DNA from: Vibrio xiamenensis
GTDB taxonomy: Bacteria; Pseudomonadota; Gammaproteobacteria; Enterobacterales; Vibrionaceae
Reading direction: 5' to 3'
Assembly: GCF_900100015.1 (NCBI RefSeq)
Contig: NZ_FNDD01000002.1
Span: 186,001-250,000, forward strand
DNA: 64,000 nt
Positions 44,326-53,562 of this stretch are shown piece after piece (positions within the stretch are counted from its first letter, which is position 1; the number at the start of each line of letters is the position of its first letter). The notes beneath the pieces were generated by a model that did not search any database, had not been told where the DNA came from, and saw only the letters and a list, made by a program, of their open reading frames with translations. A program made the position numbers and the translations under genes.

Positions 44326-45264
44326 CTACGCTTGCATTGGGTCGGTCACCAAATGTTGCATCGAGCCATAATGGGCAACTAAGCCGTTAAATTGCTCGGC
44401 GTCGTAAAAGTCACATTCACCGCGGCCATAGGCTTTGGCAACCTCAATACAAAACTTCGCTGCATAAGCGATGTCGGTTTCGTGGCTTGCGCCGGTGGCG
44501 CAGCCTGGTACCGCCACTTGGGTAGTCAGGGCAAGTCCAACTACCGGCGCATCGGTCGCGGTGGCGGGCTGCATAATGCTGTTAATGTGATAAAGATTGT
44601 TGGAATACGGCGTGATGTCGGCGGTTGAAAGCGGCAAGCACAGCGCCGGCTCTCCGCTGACAAATTCCATCAACCGCAGCAGATCTTCAGCGGGATGAAG
44701 AATGTAGCCCTGCTTGACCGTTGGTGAAATCGCCACGCCGCGCTGATTTAAAAAGCGGTTGCCTTTGGTGGTATCAATCGAAATCACTGCGTCGCAGCGC
44801 TCGTCCACTTCGTAACCTAAAATTTCTGCGGTGGTGACTGGCGAGTCCATAAAATCCACCGGCTTGTGCGGTCGAACTGGCGCATTGGGGCATATGTGAG
44901 TGGTGATGATCACATCCCCGGCTAAACGATCGCCTTTGGCCGCCATGGTCGCAAGTTTGTCCGCTACTGCGAGCGCAGCAATCGCACCATCGGCATCCGA
45001 TACCAAACCAATGCGCGCAGGACGTGCGCCAATGCCGCCTAAACGGCCAATCACACCAAGGGTTGGCGCGCTGCCACCTTGTGCTTTTCCTTGAGTGCCG
45101 ACAATTTCAATCTTCAGCACATCGGTAAAACCCTTGCTTCCTGTGACCCTGTCACGTGATACTTTAGTATGATCGCGACCATAGAACTTCTCGGCGACTT
45201 GCGCGCCATCAATATGCGCGTCATCCAACAGCTCATAAAATTCCAATGTCTGTTTTAAGGTCAT
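44326..45264 (-). CDS. DUF1177 family protein
   Basis: The 312-residue protein starts MTLKQTLEFYELLDDAHIDG and includes GVIGRLGGIGARPARIGLVSD, VIITTHICPNAPVRPHKPVD and SIDTTKGNRFLN. These fit DUF1177, a family often found with oligopeptide transporters and hydantoinase-like genes; the histidines and aspartates could bind a metal. No function is established. It is the last gene of the operon. I start it at the ATG at 45264, with AAGGA upstream. Confidence 0.75.
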   Translation of the reverse strand: MTLKQTLEFYELLDDAHIDGAQVAEKFYGRDHTKVSRDRVTGSKGFTDVLKIEIVGTQGKAQGGSAPTLGVIGRLGGIGARPARIGLVSDADGAIAALAVADKLATMAAKGDRLAGDVIITTHICPNAPVRPHKPVDFMDSPVTTAEILGYEVDERCDAVISIDTTKGNRFLNQRGVAISPTVKQGYILHPAEDLLRLMEFVSGEPALCLPLSTADITPYSNNLYHINSIMQPATATDAPVVGLALTTQVAVPGCATGASHETDIAYAAKFCIEVAKAYGRGECDFYDAEQFNGLVAHYGSMQHLVTDPMQA

Positions 45265-45391
45265 AAACAACCGTCCTTGTTGGGATTACCCGAGTTAAAT
45301 TTGAAACTTCACATTCGGTTTCAATTGCGTCTTGATTAAGCGCCCTTGTGGGCGCTTATGACTTAACGCTTAGCTTAGTGCTACCCAATCT

Positions 45392-46969
45392 TTATTTGCG
45401 GTTTGGTCGGCACAGCCAGTTGTATTTCGAGAAGTCGTAGTAGAAGCTTTGAATCGGTACGAATTTCATGTCGCTCAAACAGTCGTTAACCGCTTGACGG
45501 TAACGCGTGGTTTGCAAGAACGCATCGACTTGGTTATCCACAATGTACTTTTGCAGCTTCTTGTAGATGGCGTTACGTTTATCGGCATCCAGCTCAGTAC
45601 TGGCTTGATCGATCCACTCATCCACTTGCTTGTCGTTAAGCCAAGACATCGATGCCCAAGAACCGGCTGATTTCGACGAGTATTGGTTGTAGAACACCGA
45701 CAGAGGCGATGAGTACGTTGGACCAAAGAAGATTTGGTTCACGTTTGGCGTCGTCTCTGGCTTGGCGGCGATTTCGGTCACGCGGCTCCAAGGGTCAGCT
45801 TGCAATTTGACATCAAAACCAATGCTTTGCAGGTTAGCCTGCATCATCAGCGCAATCTCTTCTTCATACGCAGAGCCGGCGACATAGCCGAGCGTTAGCG
45901 GAATTTTTTGCCCTGCATATTTAGACTTTTTGACGTACTCTGCCGCTTTAGCAAGGTCCAAGTGCGGCGCTTCTAAACCATCTAAAAACGCGTCTTTAAA
46001 CAGCGATGCCAACGGCCCAGCCATCGACTCACCTGGGTGCAGCTCGGTATTGGCCAAATCGTAATCGATAGACAAAGCAATAGCTTTACGAATGTTCACG
46101 TCATCAGTTGGCGCTAACTGGTTGTTAAACTTAATGTAATAGCCAGTTGCAGTGCCAAGGTTTTGAATGTGGTAACCCGGAATTTTATCGATCGCCGCCA
46201 AGGTTTCACTGGCTTGGTATGTACTGCTGAGATCCAGCTCGCCTTTATTGGCTAGTGCTTTGATGGTTGACTCATCTTTGGTGATCAAAAGACGCACTTT
46301 CTCGAGTGGGTTTTGTGGGAAACCTGCGAAGTAATCATGATTACGCTCTAGCACCAAACGGCTACCGCGTTGCCATTCGCCAAGGCTGTAAGGGCCGGTA
46401 CCCAAAGAGTGAGAAGAAAGGTAGTCTTCTGACCACTTGCTGCCTTCATTGCCATGTTCAAGCGCTACGCTTTGGTCGATAACAAACAGCAGCGGCGTCA
46501 TTGCAAGAAATGCAGAAGACGGCTGTTTAAGGGCGAATTTCACCGTGTGTTTGTCTACCGCGCTGACGCCATCAGCGGCCAAAAATGGTTTAAAGAAGCC
46601 CGAAACACCTTGGTTGATGGTCAGCAAACGTTGCACTGAGTAGACCACGTCAGACGCTTTCACCTCATCGCCATTTTGGAATTTGGCGTCTTCGCGCAAG
46701 TGGAAAGTAAAGGTTTTACCATCGCTCGACACATCCCAGCTTTTCGCCAGCAGTGGCTGAATTTTACCTGTGGTATCAGCGGTGGTGAGGCCGTCATACA
46801 GGTTTACCGCCATCATGTATTCGGTGTAGTCACTGACTTTAGCCGGGTCGATGGTGCCTACAATTTGAATCAAGTTGACGGTCGCGGTGAGGTCATCGTA
46901 TTTTTCTGCCAGCGCAGGCTGAGCAGCTAAAAGCCCAGAGACCAAAGCAACAAGCGGTTTGTAATTCAT
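45392..46969 (-). CDS. Dipeptide/oligopeptide-type ABC substrate-binding protein
   Basis: A 525-residue periplasmic binding protein of the SBP_bac_5 class. The signal peptide ends at QPALA; then NLIQIVGTIDPAKVSDYTEY, LAKSWDVSSDGKTFTFHLRE and the SLGTGPYSLGEW block are family marks. It would deliver a peptide-like ligand to the DppBC-type permeases. It lies between the DUF917 and DUF1177 genes rather than beside the other transport genes, but on the same strand. Confidence 0.92.
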   Translation of the reverse strand: MNYKPLVALVSGLLAAQPALAEKYDDLTATVNLIQIVGTIDPAKVSDYTEYMMAVNLYDGLTTADTTGKIQPLLAKSWDVSSDGKTFTFHLREDAKFQNGDEVKASDVVYSVQRLLTINQGVSGFFKPFLAADGVSAVDKHTVKFALKQPSSAFLAMTPLLFVIDQSVALEHGNEGSKWSEDYLSSHSLGTGPYSLGEWQRGSRLVLERNHDYFAGFPQNPLEKVRLLITKDESTIKALANKGELDLSSTYQASETLAAIDKIPGYHIQNLGTATGYYIKFNNQLAPTDDVNIRKAIALSIDYDLANTELHPGESMAGPLASLFKDAFLDGLEAPHLDLAKAAEYVKKSKYAGQKIPLTLGYVAGSAYEEEIALMMQANLQSIGFDVKLQADPWSRVTEIAAKPETTPNVNQIFFGPTYSSPLSVFYNQYSSKSAGSWASMSWLNDKQVDEWIDQASTELDADKRNAIYKKLQKYIVDNQVDAFLQTTRYRQAVNDCLSDMKFVPIQSFYYDFSKYNWLCRPNRK

Positions 46970-46987
46970 AACTAAATTCCTTTTAGG

Positions 46988-48067
46988 TTAATTTTGTTCA
47001 AAGGGTTGATAGCTGACATCTGGGTAACCAAACGCTTTAGGACCAACCACTTCAAGTGCGCGGCTAGAGCGCAGCAATGGATGACACGGAATGCCCAGTA
47101 CCGCCACTTTTTGGCCGTAACGCAGCACTTCGGTGGTAATCGCATGGCCAGTTTCGATATCCAAAATGATGATCAAATCCGGCACACTGCACTTCACTTC
47201 TCCGTTGATACGGAAAATGAGGTTTTCGTTTTGAATGTCGACGCTCGCTTGCTCATTTGAGAAATTGGCAATGCCTTCCAGCTGCAAGTTACCGCGAGTA
47301 AACCCGGCCACCATTTTGCGTTCTAAATCGACAATCTTGCCTTCAAACAGCACTTGGCCGTTCTCTTGGCGACAAATCTGCTCAATCGGGTTGAGATTGG
47401 CTTTGTTGGCTTCCATTACCGCAAGGCCAAGGTTGCGCGCTTGAGTAACTGTGCCCGGCACCGCGTATTGCTTGACGAACTTACCGCTCATCGGCGCTTC
47501 CACCATGCCTGCACCTGCACCCATCTGCACCACGCAACTGCGCGCTAAACGCTCAAGCCACAGCTCGCTGACCAGATGTTTGAAAATCACCGTATTACCG
47601 TGGGCATCGGACATCGCCGCTGGCATACTGCAGTGGCCATAAATACTGAACGTGGTCATCTGCATTTCAGGAAAAGCGCGGCCCATGCCATCGCCATCGA
47701 CCAGCGGAAGATCCATGATCGCGGCAATTGCCGCTGGACGAATGCCGTTGGCACCGCCGATTTCCACCGCGATAATGGCATCGACTTTACGTCCAACTTC
47801 TTCTTCGATAGCGCGTACCGCACGCACGATTTCGTTGCCTTCGCAGATCTTTTCCATCGACACCGCTGGCGCACCGATGTTACCAACCGAAATCACCAAC
47901 GCATCGTCGTCAAGTTCGCCAAGGCTCATCAGCCGTACTTTGGCGCCGCGGCGCATTTCCGCAATCGCGTGCAGTTTGCCGTAATACGGGTTACCGCCGC
48001 CGCCCGTACCCAAAATGCCGGCACCAATTTCAATCGCTTGAATGTCTTTTTCTGTTAACTCTTGCAT
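46988..48067 (-). CDS. DUF917 (S-methyl-thiohydantoin desulfurase-like) protein
   Basis: A 359-residue protein of the DUF917 family, lately named after a zinc-dependent S-methyl-thiohydantoin desulfurase. The opening IGAGILGTGGGGNPYYGKL, the VEIGGANGIRPAAIAAIMDL region and PLVDGDGMGRAFPEMQMTTF are typical. I start at the ATG at 48067 (GGAG upstream), which is one base past the hydantoinase stop; a longer frame overlaps that gene. With the hydantoinase it suggests a (thio)hydantoin substrate. Confidence 0.85.
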   Translation of the reverse strand: MQELTEKDIQAIEIGAGILGTGGGGNPYYGKLHAIAEMRRGAKVRLMSLGELDDDALVISVGNIGAPAVSMEKICEGNEIVRAVRAIEEEVGRKVDAIIAVEIGGANGIRPAAIAAIMDLPLVDGDGMGRAFPEMQMTTFSIYGHCSMPAAMSDAHGNTVIFKHLVSELWLERLARSCVVQMGAGAGMVEAPMSGKFVKQYAVPGTVTQARNLGLAVMEANKANLNPIEQICRQENGQVLFEGKIVDLERKMVAGFTRGNLQLEGIANFSNEQASVDIQNENLIFRINGEVKCSVPDLIIILDIETGHAITTEVLRYGQKVAVLGIPCHPLLRSSRALEVVGPKAFGYPDVSYQPFEQN

Positions 48068-48068
48068 A

Positions 48069-49634
48069 TTAAAACTCCAATTCGCCGACCACTTTGACGC
48101 GAATGCGCGTGGCATTACCCGGTAAATACGCGAGCGGAACATCTTCTTGATCGACTAACACGACCGTATCGGCTTTCGCTCCCGCTTCGATGGCTTTGTC
48201 GGTGGCGGCTTGTTTTGCCTGTGCCAGCGCCTCGTCACGAGAAATGTTTTCTAAGCTGAAAATACGGTCGACCTCCCCACTCACCTGTGCAATCGCTGCC
48301 CCTACAGCGTTTGCCACAGAGAAGTGGTTCGGTCTTATGGTTTCCAAATCGCCGATTTGCTGGGCCGCAAGGACCGAGCCACCACCGACGACAATCACAG
48401 GAATACGCGCGGCTGACAGGCGGTTTTTCTCCACCACATCAAAAATAATTTCATCCATCACCGCCAGCGCTTGATTAACCTGTTCAGCATCTAGGCTGGC
48501 AACGTTGCTGGCATCGCCCACTTCGGCGCGCCCGCTGGCAACGGCGATGTCGGTCGCAGTCAGATCACTGCCGCCAAACACCCAAGCTTTTTCGCTGATT
48601 TGATAGCCGACACTGTCTGGGCCGATGGTGATGTTTGGCTTGGCTTGAGCGGCTTTTTGACGCACTAAGCTGCCGCCGCCAAGGCCAACACTGACCATAT
48701 CTGGCATGCGAAAGTTGGTGCGCACGCCGCCAACATCGACCGACATTGCTGCTTGGCGCGGAAAGCCTTGCTGAACCAAACCAACGTCTGTGGTGGTGCC
48801 ACCGATATCGACCACGATCGCGTCTTGCTCACCGGAAAGAAATACCGCGCCGCGCATAGAATTGGTTGGGCCGCTGGCAAAGGTCAGCACTGGGTAGCGT
48901 TCAACAAATTCGGCGCTCATTAGCGTGCCGTCATTTTGAGTGATGAAAAATGGGCAGTTCAGGCCACAAACTTTGAGCGCGTTAGCAAAGGCTTGCACGG
49001 TTTTACGGCTCAGCTGACGCAGGCTCGCGTTAAGAATCGCAGCGTTTTCACGCTCTAAAAGACCGATGCGTCCCACTTCGCAAGACAGCACCACATCGCA
49101 CTCTGGATGCAGCTCTTGAATCAAATCTCGCACTCGATATTCAGTGTCATCGTTGACTGGGCTAAACACGCAGCTGACCGCGACCGAATTAATGCCTTTT
49201 TGCTTTAATTCCAACGCGATTTGGCTGATGTGCGCTTCATCAAGCGGGTTAATTAAACGACCGTCAAATTCGTAGCCGCCTTTGACCAGATAACAACCGC
49301 CATCAAGCATGGTTTGAATGTCTTGAGGCCAATCTGCAAACGGCGGCACGCTCAACGTGGCCGGTAAACACACGCGGATCACCGCGGTTTTTTGCAGGTG
49401 TTTACGTTCAACCACCGCATTGGTGAAATGGGTGGTGCCAATCATCACGCCGCTGATGTTAGCGTGCGATACGCCCGACTGTTCCAACACCACTTTGAGC
49501 GCATTCTCGATGCCTGAAGTGACGTCTGCCGTGGTCGGCTGTTTAGTGGCTGCCAGTACCGTGTCGTTTTGCATGATGACCGCATCGGTATTGGTGCCGC
49601 CAACATCAATTCCTATCCTATAATTGGATTTCAT
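48069..49634 (-). CDS. Hydantoinase/oxoprolinase family protein (HyuA-like)
   Basis: A 521-residue ATPase of the hydantoinase A/5-oxoprolinase group, with the N-terminal actin-like phosphate loop GIDVGGTNTDAV, the TTHFTNAVVE segment and VVDIGGTTTDVGLV later on. These enzymes open hydantoin or 5-oxoproline rings with ATP, usually with a HyuB partner; here no HyuB is present and DUF917 occupies its place. It sits directly between the ATPase and DUF917 genes in the operon. Confidence 0.9.
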   Translation of the reverse strand: MKSNYRIGIDVGGTNTDAVIMQNDTVLAATKQPTTADVTSGIENALKVVLEQSGVSHANISGVMIGTTHFTNAVVERKHLQKTAVIRVCLPATLSVPPFADWPQDIQTMLDGGCYLVKGGYEFDGRLINPLDEAHISQIALELKQKGINSVAVSCVFSPVNDDTEYRVRDLIQELHPECDVVLSCEVGRIGLLERENAAILNASLRQLSRKTVQAFANALKVCGLNCPFFITQNDGTLMSAEFVERYPVLTFASGPTNSMRGAVFLSGEQDAIVVDIGGTTTDVGLVQQGFPRQAAMSVDVGGVRTNFRMPDMVSVGLGGGSLVRQKAAQAKPNITIGPDSVGYQISEKAWVFGGSDLTATDIAVASGRAEVGDASNVASLDAEQVNQALAVMDEIIFDVVEKNRLSAARIPVIVVGGGSVLAAQQIGDLETIRPNHFSVANAVGAAIAQVSGEVDRIFSLENISRDEALAQAKQAATDKAIEAGAKADTVVLVDQEDVPLAYLPGNATRIRVKVVGELEF

Positions 49635-49649
49635 TTTTACTCCTTGTTT

Positions 49650-51329
49650 CTATGCTGACGCTAAAGCTGCTTTGGCGTCAGCATCACTGACATACGGTTT
49701 GTGGCGCTCTTCTTCTTCGCTGATCACCGGAATCGCGCGGATCAAAGCGCGGGTATAGTTGTGATTCGGCATATCAAACAGCGTTTGGGTATCGCCCACT
49801 TCAAGCAGTTCGCCGCGATACATCACCGCCACGCGATTGCAAAACTGGCGCATTAGGCTCAGATCGTGGGAAATAAACAGATAGGTCAAACCCAGATCGC
49901 TTTGCAGGCGTTCTAACAGCTCAATCACGCTTTTTTGCACCGACACATCCAGCGCGGAAGTCGGTTCGTCGAGCACCAAAATTTTGGGGTTCGCTGCCAA
50001 AGCACGCGCAATAGCGACTCGCTGTTTTTGCCCGCCAGATAAGCTTGACGGATACATCTCGGCGTACTCTTGTGGCAATTCCACCAATTCAAGCAAGCGG
50101 CGAATTTCGCCATCAATGTCCTGAGATTTTCCGATATATTTGAGTGGTACCGATAGCGTTTGCGCGATGGTGCGACGCGGGTTAAGCGACGCCGCCGGGT
50201 TTTGATGCACCATCTGAATGCTGTGACGATTGGCCTGATTAGCGCGCCAAGTGGCTAGCGGTTTGGCTTCGATCATGATGTTGCCATCGGTGCAATCAAT
50301 AATGCCCATCAGCATGCGCGCAAGGGTGGTTTTGCCAGAGCCAGACTCGCCAGCCAGACCAAACGTATCGCCTTGATTGATGCTTAAATTCAGTGGCTTA
50401 ACCGCTTTGACTTGCGAGGTCACACGTCCACGCCAATCTTTTTTGCCGTGAAAGGTTTTGCAAGTTTCAACAAAGCGAACCAACGGCGCTTTTGAGCTTG
50501 GCGGTTTTGGTTCTTGGTTTGGCGCGTAAAGACGCGGAACCGAATCAAACAGCCTTTGGGTATAGGAGTGCTTAGCGCGGTCAAAAATGTTCGCCACACT
50601 GCCGTGTTCAACAATGCGGCCATGCTGCATCACGTACACGCGGTCGGCGGTTTTGCGCACCACGCCAAGGTTATGGGTGATCATCAGTAGCGCCAGTTGT
50701 TCGTCTTCCACCAGCTGGTTAATCAACTTGATGATTTCATCTTGCGTGGTCACATCCAGAGCCGTCCCCGGCTCATCGGCAATCAGCAATTTGGTGGGAT
50801 GCAGCAGCGCCATCGCAATCAAGACTCGTTGGCGCATACCACCGGAAAGTTGCCATGGATAAGCGTTATATACCCGCTCAGTATCGGTCAGCTTGACCTT
50901 GTCCAGTACCGCTAAAATGTGCGCTTTGCGCTCGGCTCTGGTGTATTTCACGCCGCTGGTTTTCTCAACGAATTTCATGATGTCGTTAAGGTGAGTGCGA
51001 ATGCGAAACACCGGATTGAACGAGGTCTGCGGATCTTGCTGAATCATCGACATCACTGAGCCTTTAAGGCTCTCGCGCTTGCTGTGTTCCATACTCAGCA
51101 GCGACTCACCATCGACCTTGATATCACCGCTATTGATCACGATTTGCTGGCTGTTAAGCGTGCCCATCAACATTTTGCTAGTGACACTTTTGCCTGAGCC
51201 CGACTCGCCAATCAAAGCAACGCGCTCGCCCGGATGAATGTGCAGCGAAATACGATGCAACACTTGGCGCTGACCACCATAGACTTTAAACGCCAGGCTA
51301 AAATCGGAAATTTCAATTAATGGCTGCAT
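49650..51329 (-). CDS. Fused dipeptide-type ABC transporter ATPase (DppD-DppF)
   Basis: A 559-residue protein with two ATPase domains. The first has GESGSGKSVTSKML, LSGGMRQRVLIAMALL and LLIADEPGTALD; the second GESGSGKTTLARML, LSGGQKQRVAIARAL and ILVLDEPTSALD. Both end in oligopeptide-ABC C-terminal motifs, as in GsiA/YejF. One gene thus replaces separate dppD and dppF. It is 2 bp from the DppC-type permease. Confidence 0.93.
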   Translation of the reverse strand: MQPLIEISDFSLAFKVYGGQRQVLHRISLHIHPGERVALIGESGSGKSVTSKMLMGTLNSQQIVINSGDIKVDGESLLSMEHSKRESLKGSVMSMIQQDPQTSFNPVFRIRTHLNDIMKFVEKTSGVKYTRAERKAHILAVLDKVKLTDTERVYNAYPWQLSGGMRQRVLIAMALLHPTKLLIADEPGTALDVTTQDEIIKLINQLVEDEQLALLMITHNLGVVRKTADRVYVMQHGRIVEHGSVANIFDRAKHSYTQRLFDSVPRLYAPNQEPKPPSSKAPLVRFVETCKTFHGKKDWRGRVTSQVKAVKPLNLSINQGDTFGLAGESGSGKTTLARMLMGIIDCTDGNIMIEAKPLATWRANQANRHSIQMVHQNPAASLNPRRTIAQTLSVPLKYIGKSQDIDGEIRRLLELVELPQEYAEMYPSSLSGGQKQRVAIARALAANPKILVLDEPTSALDVSVQKSVIELLERLQSDLGLTYLFISHDLSLMRQFCNRVAVMYRGELLEVGDTQTLFDMPNHNYTRALIRAIPVISEEEERHKPYVSDADAKAALASA

Positions 51330-51331
51330 GG

Positions 51332-52246
51332 TTATACCTCCACATCAAAAAAGTCGCGCAGGCCGTCGCCAAGCAAGTTAAAGCCTAAAATGGCGTACAA
51401 AATCGCCAGCCCCGGCATCATGGCTTCCCACCAATATTCGGGTAAGTACGCCGCGCCAGTCGACACCATGGTGCCAAGATCTGGAGTTGGCGGCTGAACG
51501 CCTAGGCCAAGAAAGCTCAGCGTCGCGCCAAACAAAATCACAAATCCGGCGTCGAGCGTGGTTTTAACGCTGATCGCAGCCACGCAGTTCGGCAAAATTT
51601 CTTTGACCACAATGTGCCAGTGGCTCGCACCAGACAGGCGCGCAGCTTCGATAAAGTCTTCGGTGACAATGCTTTTAGCCAAGCGATACACCAAGCGGCA
51701 GTGCCAGTTCCACCACAGACAAGCAATCGCCAGCATCGCGTTGGTTAAATTGGGCTCGAGAATCGAGGTAATCGCCAGCGCCAATGCCAGTGGCGGAACC
51801 GCAAGTAACATGTCGTTAAAACGCATGATGAGCTGCTCAATCCAACCACCTGCGTAGGCGGCAACGATGCCAAGTAGCACGCCAACTGGCACGGACAGGG
51901 CCAGCACGCCGACCACCAAACTTAATGACACGCGATAGCCGTAAAGGACGCGAGTTAAAATGTCGCGGCCAACGTTGTCGGTGCCCATCCAGTAATCCCA
52001 ATCTGGCGCATGGTGGCGAGCGCGAAAGTTAACAAAGCTGCCGGCGTGTTCAGGGTACGGCGCCAAAAGCGGCGCTAGCAGCGCGAACAGTACCACACTC
52101 ACTACAATCACTAAGCCAATCACTGCCGTTGGGTTACGGGTAAAGCGATACCAGGCTTTACCAAAGTTGGAGTATTGCTTGTCCGCGCTAGATGGCGTGA
52201 ACTCTTGCTCGCCATGAGGCAGATGGGTTTGCTCTAACGGAATCAT
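51332..52246 (-). CDS. DppC-type ABC transporter permease
   Basis: A 304-residue inner-membrane permease with an N-terminal cytoplasmic tail and six membrane segments. The block HHAPDWDYWMGTDNVGRDIL is typical of DppC/OppC, and the EAA loop is EAARLSGASHWHIVVKEILP. It pairs with the DppB-type protein, whose gene ends 1 bp upstream. Confidence 0.93.
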   Translation of the reverse strand: MIPLEQTHLPHGEQEFTPSSADKQYSNFGKAWYRFTRNPTAVIGLVIVVSVVLFALLAPLLAPYPEHAGSFVNFRARHHAPDWDYWMGTDNVGRDILTRVLYGYRVSLSLVVGVLALSVPVGVLLGIVAAYAGGWIEQLIMRFNDMLLAVPPLALALAITSILEPNLTNAMLAIACLWWNWHCRLVYRLAKSIVTEDFIEAARLSGASHWHIVVKEILPNCVAAISVKTTLDAGFVILFGATLSFLGLGVQPPTPDLGTMVSTGAAYLPEYWWEAMMPGLAILYAILGFNLLGDGLRDFFDVEV

Positions 52247-52247
52247 G

Positions 52248-53267
52248 TTAGGCTCCTTTGTGCTTCACGCGCGGGTCGACCACGCCGATAATAAAATCAA
52301 TCAATAAGTTGGCGGCGATAAAGAACACACCGGACACCAACACCACGCCAATCACGGCATTAAAATCTTTATGCAGAATCGAGCGCACGCCATAGCTCGC
52401 CACGCCCGGCCACGAAAACACCATCTCGACCACAAAGGCGTTACCAATCAGTGAGGCAAACTCAAGGCCCAAAATGGTCAGAGGCGCTGACGCTGACAGA
52501 CGCAGCAGATATTTGAAATTGACCACTGGCTTGGAAACGCCGCACGCACGCAGCGTTTCAACGTGGTCGCGATGACTAAATTCGATCATCGACGAACGCG
52601 TAATGCGCATCACCTGACCAATACCCGCGGCAGACAGCGCAATTGCAGGCAGCAAAATATGTTGCAGCGCGTTAAGGAACACATCAAAGCGCCCTTGCAA
52701 TACACTGTCGAGCAACAATAAACCGGAAAAATCGGCGCTGAAGTTCATTGAGGAAGAGAGACGCTCGGTGACTGGTAGATCAAGCCAACCAAGGCTTGCC
52801 AGCAGCTGCAGGATCAGAGCGAGAAGAAACGACGGTGTCACCACCCCAACCAATGAAACGACCCGCGACACTTGGTCGAACCAGCCATTTGGGCGATAAG
52901 CAGCGAAAATGCCCAGCGGCATGCCAATGGCCGCGGTAAAAAATACCGCCACCAATACCAACTCAAGCGTTGCTGGCAATGCGCGAGTAATGTCGGATAA
53001 CACCGGCTGGTCGGTAATGGTGGATTGACCCATATCGCCATCAAACACATTGCTGATATAGTCGAAATACTGCACTGCGATGGATTTATCCAGCCCCATC
53101 TTTTGTTGCAGTTCGGCGACTTGTTGTGGGGTCGCCAACGGGCCAAGTGCTATCCGTGCTGGGTCGCCGGGGATAAGGCGCGCCACCACAAAAATGATCA
53201 CCGATAATCCAACCAACACCAGCAGCAAGCGACTGAGGCGCAGCCATAAGTAGTAGGCTTGGCTCAT
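52248..53267 (-). CDS. DppB-type ABC transporter permease
   Basis: A 339-residue inner-membrane permease. It begins with one membrane segment (LLVLVGLSVIIFVVARLIPG), the usual DppB opening with RLIPGDPAR, and has the EAA-like loop VETLRACGVSKPVVNFKYLL. The ATG at 53267 with AGGGAAG upstream is preferred over a frame beginning at 53339. It is the first gene of the operon; the promoter must lie in the gap up to 53562. Confidence 0.93.
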   Translation of the reverse strand: MSQAYYLWLRLSRLLLVLVGLSVIIFVVARLIPGDPARIALGPLATPQQVAELQQKMGLDKSIAVQYFDYISNVFDGDMGQSTITDQPVLSDITRALPATLELVLVAVFFTAAIGMPLGIFAAYRPNGWFDQVSRVVSLVGVVTPSFLLALILQLLASLGWLDLPVTERLSSSMNFSADFSGLLLLDSVLQGRFDVFLNALQHILLPAIALSAAGIGQVMRITRSSMIEFSHRDHVETLRACGVSKPVVNFKYLLRLSASAPLTILGLEFASLIGNAFVVEMVFSWPGVASYGVRSILHKDFNAVIGVVLVSGVFFIAANLLIDFIIGVVDPRVKHKGA

Positions 53268-53562
53268 ACATTCTTCCCTGAATACGATTTGCTTGCCTAA
53301 TAAATCATCATAGCTAAGGGCGATGCACAACCCAGACAAAGGGTAGTTTTAGCAAAATATCGGCTAGCACTTGTTGATTATTTACCCAATAGCATCATAT
53401 TGAACTGATAAATCACATCGGAAAGATTCTTAAAATACCCACTTTAAAAGCAATAACTAACCAACAAGTTGATTAAATTTTTGCGCCAAACATGGGATAG
53501 TAATCCCCATCGGCTCTGGCTTTGATGCCATCCCACGCCCACTTAAAGGAGAAGTTCCCGTC
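53268..53562. other. Divergent promoter region
   Basis: The 295-bp AT-rich gap between the dipeptide-type operon (-) and the aminotransferase gene (+) must hold both promoters. CTTGTTGATTA near 53369 and CAACAAGTTGATTA near 53462 contain the same 7-base element in inverted orientation; I would not call it an operator without more support. Confidence 0.3.
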
